Assembly: GCA_964628035.1 (NCBI GenBank)
Contig: CAZVPI010000001.1
Coordinates: forward strand, 620,001-684,000
DNA length: 64,000 nucleotides
Reading direction: 5' to 3'
Origin: UBA2199 sp964628035
Lineage (GTDB): Bacteria; Acidobacteriota; Aminicenantia; UBA2199
In this document: piece by piece, positions 43,084 to 49,759 of the stretch
Layout of the letters: every line of letters starts with the position of its first letter
Position numbering within the stretch: position 1 is the first letter of the stretch
Program-made: the position numbers and the translations under genes
Notes under the pieces: model-generated
Database searches by the model: none
What the model was told of the DNA's origin: nothing
The model's input: only the letters and a program-made list of their open reading frames with translations

Positions 43084-43800
43084 TTAATGAAGCAGCTGTT
43101 TTCCCGGGTCGTCGCCGCCGGTGAAGGTGCGCAGGTTCTCGGGGATGTGGCCGTAGTCGCCGAAGGCGTCGAGCTTCATCGTGCCGTCGGGGTTGACGCG
43201 AATGATCGTCAGGCTGCAGTTGGAAATGCTCATCTGCAGCCAGGCCATCGTGTCCACTTTCAGCGCTTTCGTGACGAGGTAGCGGATGACGTTGCCGTGG
43301 CACACGACGATGTCGTGGCGGGCGGCGGCATCGGGCGAGGGGACAAAATGCTCGCTGAAGAATCGCTCGATGTTTTTCACGCAGGCGGCCATGGTTTCTG
43401 CGGTTTCCTCGGCCATGACGTCCTGCCGCCAGGTCGGGGGCGTGCACTCCGAGATCAGGGGATCCTGCTTCAGCTCCAGCCCGGGAAACTCGCGGCCGAT
43501 GACCCGGGCGGTCTGCCGGGCGCGGGTCATGGTGCTGCTGGTCAGCGAGGTGAACGCGACCGGCATGGCCCGCAGCCGCGCGGCCAGCAGCCGGGCCTGG
43601 GCGATGCCCAGCGGCACCAGCCCCCTGCCGGTGAACTCGTCCCGCTCGTCGGCGTGGTCGTACTGGCCGTGGCGGACCAGGTAGATCGTCCTGGCCCCTT
43701 TTTTCGCCGCTTCCGCCGCTTGGCCCCAGGCGGCCGCGGGAAAGACGATCGCGACAGCCAGCAGCGCGATCAAAGCCCATGTCGGTTTTTGTTTCATCAT
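43084..43800 (-). CDS. secreted histidine phosphatase
   Basis: A 238-residue protein with a signal peptide (about 1-28, ending AAAWGQ). The histidine phosphatase core is clear: YLVRHGQYDHAD (catalytic His in RHG), SSTMTRARQTARVI (phosphate-binding Arg), and VVCHGNVIRYL with the second His. The size and HADERDEFTGRGLVPLGIAQARLLAARL segment resemble PGAM5-like Ser/Thr phosphatases more than phosphoglycerate mutases. It acts in the periplasm; the substrate is unknown. GAGAGG precedes the ATG. Confidence 0.88.
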   Translation of the reverse strand: MMKQKPTWALIALLAVAIVFPAAAWGQAAEAAKKGARTIYLVRHGQYDHADERDEFTGRGLVPLGIAQARLLAARLRAMPVAFTSLTSSTMTRARQTARVIGREFPGLELKQDPLISECTPPTWRQDVMAEETAETMAACVKNIERFFSEHFVPSPDAAARHDIVVCHGNVIRYLVTKALKVDTMAWLQMSISNCSLTIIRVNPDGTMKLDAFGDYGHIPENLRTFTGGDDPGKQLLH

Positions 43801-43861
43801 GTTCCAACCTCTCGGGCAGAGTATACGCAATTCCGACCGGCACATCAATTTGGCCAGCTTC

Positions 43862-43921
43862 GGGGTCGGATCTCGATATTCGACATTTGCTCCCGAATGT
43901 CCAATGCTGAGACCTGGCACC
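43862..43921. repeat. REP-like palindrome with GGTCTC ends
   Basis: The left arm GGGGTCGGATCTCGATATTC (43862-43881), continuing GACATT, pairs with the right arm AATGTCCAATGCTGAGACCT (43897-43916), continuing GGCACC; on the other strand the right arm starts GGTGCCAGGTCTCAGCATTG. About 17 of 25 positions pair. The form resembles REP-type palindromes mobilised by RAYT transposases; no transposase is present here. Confidence 0.6.
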
Positions 43922-43926
43922 GTGGC

Positions 43927-44036
43927 CGTTAGAAGAAGACGTCAGGCAGCAGATGTTCGTGGTTAGCAAGAGTCTTCTGATGTCTGCAGGGATAACCGGA
44001 TCTTGCTGGCGTCTGACGTCTAGCGTCTAACGTCTC
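43927..44036. repeat. inverted repeat with ACGTCTA 7-nt words
   Basis: The right arm (44008-44036) is GCGTCTG, ACGTCTA, GCGTCTA, ACGTCTC. The left arm at 43927 (CGTTAGAAGAAGACGTCAGG) is its imperfect reverse complement. The word run is nearly identical to those at 47568 and 48061. It lies between the histidine phosphatase gene and the cyclase pseudogene. Confidence 0.65.
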
Positions 44037-44056
44037 TCTTCGGTTATGATGTGCGC

Positions 44057-44340
44057 ATGAACAAGAAGGTCAGCTCAATCCTGGGCGCGGTGTCGCCCGG
44101 CGCGCCCAGGCCCTAAGACGGCTGGCCCTGGAGCAGGAACGCTCCGAGAAGCTCCTGTTGAACATCCTGCCCTGCGAGGTCGCCGCCGGCATCCCGCGGG
44201 CGCGCGCCGACCATGCGTAGGCTGGTCGCCGGCTGGCCTTCCGCATCGGCATCCACTCGGGCCCGGTGGTGGCGGGGTGATCGGGCGCCGCAAGTTCCTC
44301 TACGACCTGTGGGGCGACGCGGCAAACACCGCCAGCCGAG
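44057..44340 (+). pseudogene. decayed class III adenylate/guanylate cyclase
   Basis: Two separate pieces in one region read as cyclase sequence. RRLALEQERSEKLLLNILPCEVA (about 44117-44184) is the helix and entry of a class III cyclase domain, followed by AGIPRARADHA (about 44187-44217) and RLAFRIGIHSGPVVAG (about 44230-44277), then, in another frame, VIGRRKFLYDLWGDAANTASR (about 44278-44340). Between them about 80 and a few dozen residues are missing, including the metal-binding first half. In-frame stops occur at 44115 and 44218, and a single-base deletion near 44277 shifts the frame. A TATGAT box lies 6 nt before the ATG at 44057. Whether it is a former adenylate or guanylate cyclase cannot be told. 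Confidence 0.8.
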
Positions 44341-44510
44341 GTACGGGCGGCATTACCTGGCGCCAGGACTGGGAGCAAAAGATTTCAGGACGGGGGCCGC
44401 CAAAAGGTAAAAGGCGACGATTCTCAATCCGGGAATAGGTGGGAGCATTGACGGCGCCGGAGCCGGCCAAGCCTGAAAATGGCTGCCAGACGGGCCGGGA
44501 ATGATTACGC

Positions 44511-45038
44511 CTATTCCTTGGCCAGCACGGCGTTGATCGTGTAGGTCTGCCCGCTCCTTATCTGGAACGTTTCCACGTAATCCTGGTACCCATCCTTGGT
44601 CAGCTTGATGGTGTGCTGCACGGGGGTGACGTTGGTGATGGTGGTGGGCGTGAAACGGCCCGTATTTTTGATGTCGTAAAAGACCAGGGCTCCTTCGGGA
44701 ACCGAGCTCACGTGGATGACGGTTTCGGCCGCGGTGTTGCCGGGCTGCTTGATGGCCAGGAAATAGACGGCCGCGGCCAGGATGACGGCCACGCCGGCGA
44801 TGACCAGCGGCGCGCCCTTCCGCCTCTTGTTGAAATCGGGCCATCCCTCGTCTTCTTCCTGCTCGACGACGCGGGGAGTCCTGTCTTCATCCTCCGCGGC
44901 GGCGCCAGGGCCCTGGGGGTTCGACCCGGCCGGGGGAGTGGTCGCCGGCGCCGGCAAGGCCTGGAGACACAAGGCCGACACGAGGGCGAGGAACGCCAGG
45001 AGGGCGATCGGCTGACAATGACTGCGGAAGACTCTCAT
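44511..45038 (-). CDS. PEGA-domain membrane protein
   Basis: A 175-residue protein with an N-terminal signal-like helix (about 9-27), a low-complexity acidic linker (PQGPGAAAEDEDRTPRVVEQEEDEG), a second helix (about 76-94) and a C-terminal PEGA domain (about 103-170: IHVSSVPEGALVFYDIKNTG, VQHTIKLTKDGYQDYVETF). PEGA domains are small beta-barrels often found on surface or signalling proteins. The start at 45038 is chosen because upstream codons are unsupported. 44341-44510 and 45039-45315 hold no gene I can see. Confidence 0.75.
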   Translation of the reverse strand: MRVFRSHCQPIALLAFLALVSALCLQALPAPATTPPAGSNPQGPGAAAEDEDRTPRVVEQEEDEGWPDFNKRRKGAPLVIAGVAVILAAAVYFLAIKQPGNTAAETVIHVSSVPEGALVFYDIKNTGRFTPTTITNVTPVQHTIKLTKDGYQDYVETFQIRSGQTYTINAVLAKE

Positions 45039-45315
45039 GAGACACCTTTCGCGGGGAGCACAATTCGGCACATGCGCTCGGCCGCTCTTTATCTTGAAAC
45101 AAAACCGGCCGAATGTCAATGCGCCGCCGCATTGGCCGCTCCGATCCCTGCAAGCTCGAGAGGTGCCTTCGCGAGGTGGAATCGGCCGGCAACGGTCAGA
45201 TCCGCGTTGGCCAAGCCGGGCTCGAGCCCAGCCCCAAGTCTTTCCGCCTTGGCATTGATTTTTCCGCTGCCTGGGAGTACGGTTTTTCCATCGATCGACC
45301 GAGGGAGGAATAATC

Positions 45316-45705
45316 ATGAAATTCAAGACATTGATGACCATCAAGGCCGTCGTCTGCCTGGGCTTCGCGCCGCTGCTGCTGTTCGTGCCCGCCTGGCTGC
45401 TGGGCCTGCTGGGCCTGGAGTTCGGCTCGGGCGCGGCGCTGCTGGCGCGGGAGTACGGGGCGACGCTGGTCGGCAACCTGCTGCTGACCTGGCTGGCCAG
45501 GAACGTGGCGGCGGGGAAGGCGCGGTCGGCGATCGCCTGGGACCTCTGCCTCTACGACGCGATCGCCCTGGTGGCCACCCTGGCCCTGCTGCTGTCAGGA
45601 ACCATGAACTGGCTGGGCTGGGGCATCGCCCTGGTCTACGCCTTCTTCGCCGGCGGCTTCGCCTTCTTCCTGAAGCCGGAGGAGAAGCCCGCGCCTGCTT
45701 TCTGA
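45316..45705 (+). CDS. small four-helix membrane protein
   Basis: A 129-residue protein of four hydrophobic helices (about 8-32, 40-61, 73-93, 98-118) with a charged tail KPEEKPAPAF. It resembles DUF4345-type small membrane proteins in size and topology but has no named motif. GAGGGAGGA precedes the ATG. It stands alone between the PEGA gene and the glycosylase gene; its function is unknown. Confidence 0.7.
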   Translation: MKFKTLMTIKAVVCLGFAPLLLFVPAWLLGLLGLEFGSGAALLAREYGATLVGNLLLTWLARNVAAGKARSAIAWDLCLYDAIALVATLALLLSGTMNWLGWGIALVYAFFAGGFAFFLKPEEKPAPAF

Positions 45706-45802
45706 TCGTCTACAGGGCAGAAAGAGCCGTACGCAGGAAAAAGCCGGGGTCTGCCTACGGTGGCTGCAGGGAAGCATCCCGGGCCCGCGTCCGGCATCCG
45801 GC

Positions 45803-45832
45803 TTGCCCCGTGCCGGAGGATTTTGCTAGTAT
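45803..45832 (+). promoter_or_regulatory. promoter of YcaQ-like gene, leaderless type
   Basis: TTGCCC (45803-45808), an 18-bp spacer, TAGTAT (45827-45832). The -10 box ends 9 nt before ATG 45842, with no Shine-Dalgarno. Confidence 0.5.
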
Positions 45833-45841
45833 GTTCCGGTC

Positions 45842-47065
45842 ATGAACCCGTCCATCTCACAGAAAGAGGCCCGGCGGCTGCTGCTGCGCAACTTGCTCCT
45901 GGACGGCCGGGAGCCGATCCGGGCCGGCAAGGGCGGCGTGGCCCGGGTCGTGGGGCGCCTCGGCTACGTGCAGATCGACACCATCTCGGTGATCGAGCGT
46001 GCCCACCACCATGTGCTGTGGACGAGGATCCCAGGCTATCGGCTTGAGCACCTGCACCAGGCGCAGGCCCGGGAGAGGACGGTTTTCGAGTACTGGGGTC
46101 ACGCCGCCTCCTACCTGCCGATGAAGGACTACCGTTTCTACCTGCCCATGATGAAGGGCTTCTACGACCCGAAAGACGCGTGGTTCCGGGGCTGGGGAGA
46201 GAAATACGGAGCCCTGCTCGAACCGGTGAAGAGACGGATCCGGGAAGAGGGGCCGCTGGCGGCCCGCGATTTCGAGGATCCGCGGGGAAGGAAAGGGCCG
46301 TGGTGGGACTGGAAGCCGGCCAAGGCGGCGCTGGAGCTTTTGTTCTGGCGCGGCGAGCTCATGGTCCGCGAGCGCCGTGGCTTCGAGCGTGTGTATGACC
46401 TGAGCGAGCGCGTCCTGCCCGCCGGCACCGACACGCGCATGCCCTCGGAGGAGGAACTCGGCCGCTTCATCGTCCTGCGCGCGCTGGGCGCCCTGGGCCT
46501 GGCCTGCGAAAGGGAGATCCGCGATTACATCCGCATCGGCGACCGCCATGCCGTGTCGCGGGCGCTGGCCGGAATGGAGAGCGGCGGCGAGATCGTCCGC
46601 CTCGCCGTCCATGGGCAAAAGGGCACGGCCTTCGCGCTGCCCGCGGTCCTGGAACGGGGAGGCCGCCTGCGCGCCGCCCGGCCGCCCCGGGTCCGCTTCC
46701 TGTCGCCCTTCGACAACCTGGCCAGTTTCCGCCCGCGCCTGCGGGAACGCTTCGGCTTCGATTACGCCTTCGAGTGCTACGTGCCGAGGCACAAGCGCAG
46801 CCACGGCTACTTCGTCCTGCCCGTGCTCTTCGGCGAGGAGCTCGTCGGCCGCCTCGATCCCAAGGCCGACCGCGCCGGGAAAACGCTGCTCGTCCGCCGC
46901 CTGGCCATCGAGCCCGGATTCGCTTCCGCCGACGGCCTGGTCCCCGCCCTCGCCCGCGCGCTGCAGGACTTCGCCCGTTTCAACGGCTGCGAGCGCATCA
47001 AGCTGGGAAGAATCCTTCCAGTCAAGCTGGCAGCCCCGTTGGATCAAGCAGTCGGAGTGGGATAA
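45842..47065 (+). CDS. winged-helix DNA glycosylase, YcaQ/AlkX family
   Basis: A 407-residue protein of the HTH_42/DUF1006 family. The family's QxD catalytic motif is present as GYVQIDTISVIERAHHHVLW, and conserved pieces YWGHAASYLPMKDY and FLSPFDNLASFRPRLRERFGFDYAFECYVP follow. E. coli YcaQ uses QxD to unhook interstrand crosslinks and excise N7-alkylpurines; the same role is expected here. Three winged-helix repeats and a beta-barrel are the known structure, and the length fits. It has its own promoter close to the ATG. Confidence 0.85.
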   Translation: MNPSISQKEARRLLLRNLLLDGREPIRAGKGGVARVVGRLGYVQIDTISVIERAHHHVLWTRIPGYRLEHLHQAQARERTVFEYWGHAASYLPMKDYRFYLPMMKGFYDPKDAWFRGWGEKYGALLEPVKRRIREEGPLAARDFEDPRGRKGPWWDWKPAKAALELLFWRGELMVRERRGFERVYDLSERVLPAGTDTRMPSEEELGRFIVLRALGALGLACEREIRDYIRIGDRHAVSRALAGMESGGEIVRLAVHGQKGTAFALPAVLERGGRLRAARPPRVRFLSPFDNLASFRPRLRERFGFDYAFECYVPRHKRSHGYFVLPVLFGEELVGRLDPKADRAGKTLLVRRLAIEPGFASADGLVPALARALQDFARFNGCERIKLGRILPVKLAAPLDQAVGVG

Positions 47066-47089
47066 AATTTGCTCGCAGGGAGGTTGCGC

Positions 47090-47476
47090 ATGGAGGTAAC
47101 AAGGTACTCCTGTCCCGCGTGCCGAGAAGCCATCAAGGTTGCTGATGCCCGGTTGAGAGGCGGGCAGGTCGTCACCCGCTGCCCGACCTGCTTCCGCGAG
47201 CTCCGGCTCTTCAAGGCCATATGCCCTGTTTTTCCTCCGATCGAATTCCACAAGCACCTGGGCTTCCCAAAGAGCGTTCTGCGCTATTTGCATGATATCC
47301 TTTTTTTGAAGCGGAATCATTGCTCCATGCAACCGAAATACCTTTTCATTTATGAAGACACGTACGAGGGATGCATGAAACTGGTAACCCGCTGCGAGAA
47401 GCACAAGGACAAGCTTTCGCCGCCGGCGCTTACGGCCTCCCTGAAAGGAAAATACGTTGATGAGACCATGGATTGA
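47090..47476 (+). CDS. small protein with two CxxC pairs (zinc-ribbon-like)
   Basis: A 128-residue protein. The N-terminal 40 residues contain YSCPACREAIKVADARL and TRCPTCFRELRLF, a zinc-ribbon like that of MJ0042 or other Zn-ribbon proteins. The C-terminal part has more Cys (ICPVF, NHCS, EGCM, RCEKH) and no known domain. It follows the YcaQ-like gene by 24 bp with GGGAGG before the ATG. It may bind DNA or act as a redox/zinc protein. Not recognised beyond the ribbon. Confidence 0.6.
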   Translation: MEVTRYSCPACREAIKVADARLRGGQVVTRCPTCFRELRLFKAICPVFPPIEFHKHLGFPKSVLRYLHDILFLKRNHCSMQPKYLFIYEDTYEGCMKLVTRCEKHKDKLSPPALTASLKGKYVDETMD

Positions 47477-47488
47477 GATGGAGGGGAG

Positions 47489-47584
47489 ATGATCGAAAAG
47501 GTGTATCACCTAACCCAGGGCGACGCCAAGACGATCGAGAAGGTCGTCCTGGAGTTTCTTCTCTTGCTAACGTCTAACGTCTAG
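47489..47584 (+). pseudogene. 31-residue reading frame ended by a repeat element
   Basis: ATG 47489 has GAGGGGAG before it and encodes MIEKVYHLTQGDAKTIEKVV, after which the sequence passes into the ACGTCTA word array (from 47568), which supplies LTSNV and the stop TAG. The first 22 codons have ordinary gene-like composition. The most likely reading is a gene cut short by the element. It may also be a small functional protein. No homologue is recognised. Confidence 0.45.
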
Positions 47585-47596
47585 CGTCTACCGTCT
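47568..47596. repeat. TAACGTC/TAGCGTC word array, first block
   Basis: TAACGTC, TAACGTC, TAGCGTC, TACCGTC: four 7-nt words in a row. Same orientation as the block at 48061, and almost the same sequence. It donates the stop codon to the preceding short frame. Confidence 0.75.
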
Positions 47597-47722
47597 CAAG
47601 CTCCTTCCCCAGCCATAAAATGCCCTTTCCTATTGACTTGCCGTTCCCCCTTCCGGAAAAAGGGAGAAATTTCGCCGCGCAAACCGGGAAAGCGCATCCA
47701 ATAAAGGGACAGGGAGGTCGTG

Positions 47723-48070
47723 ATGACGACAGGAGGGAGGAGCGCCTTTTTCTTTTCCCTGATTCTGCTTGCCGCCGCGTCGATCCTCGGGGCGGAGGAG
47801 CTCTACCGCGTCAAGCCGGAGGCGGCCAATTTCCGTTCCGGGCCGGGGATCAGCCACAAGGCGCTGGGAACCCTGCGCCAGGGCGACACGCTGGCGCTGC
47901 TGGAAAGGAGCGGCGAATGGCTGAAGATGGCCTGCCGCTCGGGGAAGCTGAAGGGGATGGAGGGCTGGGTGGCGAAGTCGGCGGTGCAGTTCTTCCGCGA
48001 AGTCGGCTTTCGACAACTATCGTTCGCTGGGAGTTTGTCCTTTGAAGCTTCTTCTCTCGCTAACGTCTAG
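47723..48070 (+). CDS. secreted SH3-domain protein
   Basis: A 115-residue protein with a signal peptide (about 1-22, LGAEELYRV). The mature part is a bacterial SH3 domain: LYRVKPEAANFRSGPGISHKALGTLRQGDTLALLERSGEWLKMACRSGKLKGMEGWVAKSAVQFF is the usual order, ending with the GWV motif. Such domains bind peptidoglycan or partner proteins. AGGGAGG sits 5 nt before ATG 47723. The last residues (SLANV) and the stop TAG come from the second word array (48061-48091), so the natural C-terminus may have been replaced by the repeat. Confidence 0.75.
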   Translation: MTTGGRSAFFFSLILLAAASILGAEELYRVKPEAANFRSGPGISHKALGTLRQGDTLALLERSGEWLKMACRSGKLKGMEGWVAKSAVQFFREVGFRQLSFAGSLSFEASSLANV

Positions 48071-48140
48071 CGTCTAACGTCTAACGTCTAGATCTCGATC
48101 CATTGCTGTTGCTCGTCACTCGTCACTTTTCACGCGTTAC
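48061..48140. repeat. TAACGTC word array, second block plus CTCGTCA words
   Basis: 48061-48091 is TAACGTC, TAGCGTC, TAACGTC, TAACGTC, TAG. 48110-48140 is GCTCGTCACTCGTCACTTTT then CACGCGTTAC, also with a 7-nt period. CCATTGCTGTTGCTCGTCAC (48100-48119) closely matches ATTGCTGTTCCTTGTCACTC at 5728-5747, linking it to that element. Confidence 0.75.
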
Positions 48141-48192
48141 TATCCTATGGATCGATAAGGAATATGGTTGTGCGAGGTGTATGGAGTTAAAA

Positions 48193-48304
48193 GAAACTTG
48201 GTAGCGGGGGTAGGATGAGCGGTCCATCCTCCTGTCGTCGGCCGGCCCGCAGGTCTCGGCGTCCGCTTCGCGTCCACCTCGGCTTGAACCTACGACCTTT
48301 GGGG
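48193..48304 (-). pseudogene. 3' half of initiator tRNA, split by a 68-bp insert
   Basis: 48193-48215 repeats the 3' end and T-stem of the tRNA at 48349 (ACTTGGTAGCGGGGGTAGGA, plus strand), and 48284-48304 repeats its T-loop to variable region (TTGAACCTACGACCTTTGGG). Between them 48216-48283 (about 68 bp, GC-rich) replaces two T-loop bases. The anticodon and 5' half are absent, so it cannot be a functional tRNA. Confidence 0.85.
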
Positions 48305-48348
48305 AAAAGAGTGGATGGTCTATTACTATGATTTTATTCAAGAAAACT

Positions 48349-48425
48349 TGGTAGCGGGGGTAGGATTTGAACCTACGACCTTTGGGTTATGAGCCCAATG
48401 AGCTACCTGGCTGCTCCACCCCGCG
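48349..48425 (-). tRNA. initiator tRNA-Met (CAT)
   Basis: A 77-nt cloverleaf including encoded CCA (48349-48351). The initiator marks are a 5' C facing U at position 72 (no 1:72 pair) and three G:C pairs in the anticodon stem (GGG-CTCATAA-CCC). The acceptor GCGGGG pairs with CCCCGC, and the T arm is GTAGG-TTCAAAT-CCTAC. Confidence 0.95.
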
Positions 48426-48746
48426 GTCCAAAAAAGTATTATAACCAAGGCCGCCGCCGAAGTCAAGCGGCCGTTTCAGGATTGTCTCATCCCTGCTGTC
48501 CTGCTGGCAATACAAATATAACCGGAACTGTCACGGCAAGGGGACACTTGACTTGAGAAAAGCTGGCAGCGGCGTTGCATTCATGCGTATTGTAAAAAGG
48601 GTTGTGATGAAGGCGATTGCAAATAAATGCCGCCTGGTGCATTATGATTCGTGCTACCGGGAGCCCATGCAAGAAAAAGTGACAATTCTTGTTTTCCATT
48701 GCGGGTTGCGGCAGGATTCTGCCGCCGGCCTGCCAGGGAGGGTGAA
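48426..48746. other. intergenic gap of about 320 bp, no gene seen
   Basis: The gap separates the divergent tRNA and TPR lipoprotein genes. AT content rises near 48590-48690, and no open frame has a credible start. A TTGACT at 48549 and a TATGAT-like box at about 48642 are too far apart to be one promoter. Confidence 0.35.
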
Positions 48747-49082
48747 GTGAAAAAAATCGTGCTGCTGACCGCGGTTGCCGCGCTCCTGTCCGGGTGCGCC
48801 GCGCACGGCTACCGCTCCGAATTCGAGTTCGCCGGCAAGCTGGCCCGCGAGGGGCTGTGGCAGGAGGCCCGTTTCCGCCTGTTGAAGGCGCAGGCGGCCG
48901 GGTACGATTCGGCCGCCCTGCACAACAACCTGGCCGTGGTCCTGGAGGCGCTCGGCCGCTTCGAGGATGCGCGCCGCGAGTACGAGGCCGCCCTGAAGCT
49001 CGACCCGCGCAGCGAGCCGATCCGCGGCAATTATGAGAAACTCAAGAAGAACCAGGAGAAGGCCGCCCATGAAAAGAAGTAA
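48747..49082 (+). CDS. small TPR lipoprotein
   Basis: A 111-residue lipoprotein starting at GTG 48747 (GGGAGGG 4 nt upstream). The signal peptide ends at lipobox LSGC (Cys15). A tetratricopeptide-like helical pair follows: SAALHNNLAVVLEALGRFEDARREYEAALKLDPRSEPIRGNYEKLK. The C-terminus is charged (KKNQEKAAHEKK). TPR lipoproteins help assemble envelope complexes. It overlaps the next lipoprotein gene by 14 nt, and the three genes to 52615 form one operon. Confidence 0.8.
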   Translation: MKKIVLLTAVAALLSGCAAHGYRSEFEFAGKLAREGLWQEARFRLLKAQAAGYDSAALHNNLAVVLEALGRFEDARREYEAALKLDPRSEPIRGNYEKLKKNQEKAAHEKK

Positions 49083-49749
49083 GCTCGTCCTGATCCTGCT
49101 GCTGGCCGCGCTGGCCGCGGCCTGCTCCGAGACCTACGCCCCGGTGATCGTCCCCTTCACCCCGCGCGGCCCCGTCGACTTCGCTTCCAGCGACAAGATC
49201 TACTTCATCGACTTCGTCTGCGACGTTCCCGACCTGGGGGTCGACGCCGGCGCCGAGGCGCGCCGCGTCTTCCTGGAAGAACTGCCCTTCCTGACCGGCA
49301 AGGAGGTCGTCCTGCTCGAGCCGGAGCATTGGCCGGCCATCCTGGGCATCCTGAAGCGCTACCGCCTGGCCGTCGACATCCGCTACGAGGACAGCCTCTT
49401 TTTCCAGCGGGTGTTCCAGGCCCATCCCCGGGCGCTCTTCCTCGTCGGCAAGCTGAAGCTGGCCGTCAAGAAGCTGGGCGTGATCCGGGAGGTGCGCGAC
49501 GGCGAGGGCGGCCGCAAGAACGTGTACGACACGGCCGAGAGATGGGAAATGGACCTGCAGGTCTCCTTCATCGACGGCTCCGGCGCGAAGGTCGTCTGGC
49601 AGGACGCCTTCAGCGAAAAGGGCGAGCCCGCCAGCAACGCCACGGCGCGCTTCACCTTCAGCAGCATGCTGGCCAGGCTGGCCGCCAAGCTGACCACCGC
49701 CCTGCAGCCGCGCAAGGCCATGCAGGAGCGGTACATCCTGAACCGATAG
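49069..49749 (+). CDS. uncharacterised lipoprotein
   Basis: A 226-residue lipoprotein starting MKRSKLVLILLLAALAAAC (lipobox Cys19). The mature part is alpha/beta: DKIYFIDFVCDVPDLGVDAG, PEHWPAILGILKRYRLAVDIRYEDSLFFQRVF, LVGKLKLAVKKLGVIREVRDGEGG and WEMDLQVSFIDGSGAKVVWQDAF. The spacing of strands suggests a Rossmann-like or GNA1162-like envelope fold, not identified. It overlaps the TPR gene (14 nt) and lies 10 bp before the large fusion protein. Confidence 0.75.
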   Translation: MKRSKLVLILLLAALAAACSETYAPVIVPFTPRGPVDFASSDKIYFIDFVCDVPDLGVDAGAEARRVFLEELPFLTGKEVVLLEPEHWPAILGILKRYRLAVDIRYEDSLFFQRVFQAHPRALFLVGKLKLAVKKLGVIREVRDGEGGRKNVYDTAERWEMDLQVSFIDGSGAKVVWQDAFSEKGEPASNATARFTFSSMLARLAAKLTTALQPRKAMQERYILNR

Positions 49750-49759
49750 GAAGGTGCCT

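Noticed and set aside
5551..48140. The word arrays as CRISPR repeats
   Set aside because: Units are 6-11 nt, directly tandem, degenerate and without unique spacers; no cas gene is present.
48193..48304. A second functional initiator tRNA
   Set aside because: The 5' half and anticodon are missing and the T-loop carries a 68-bp insert.
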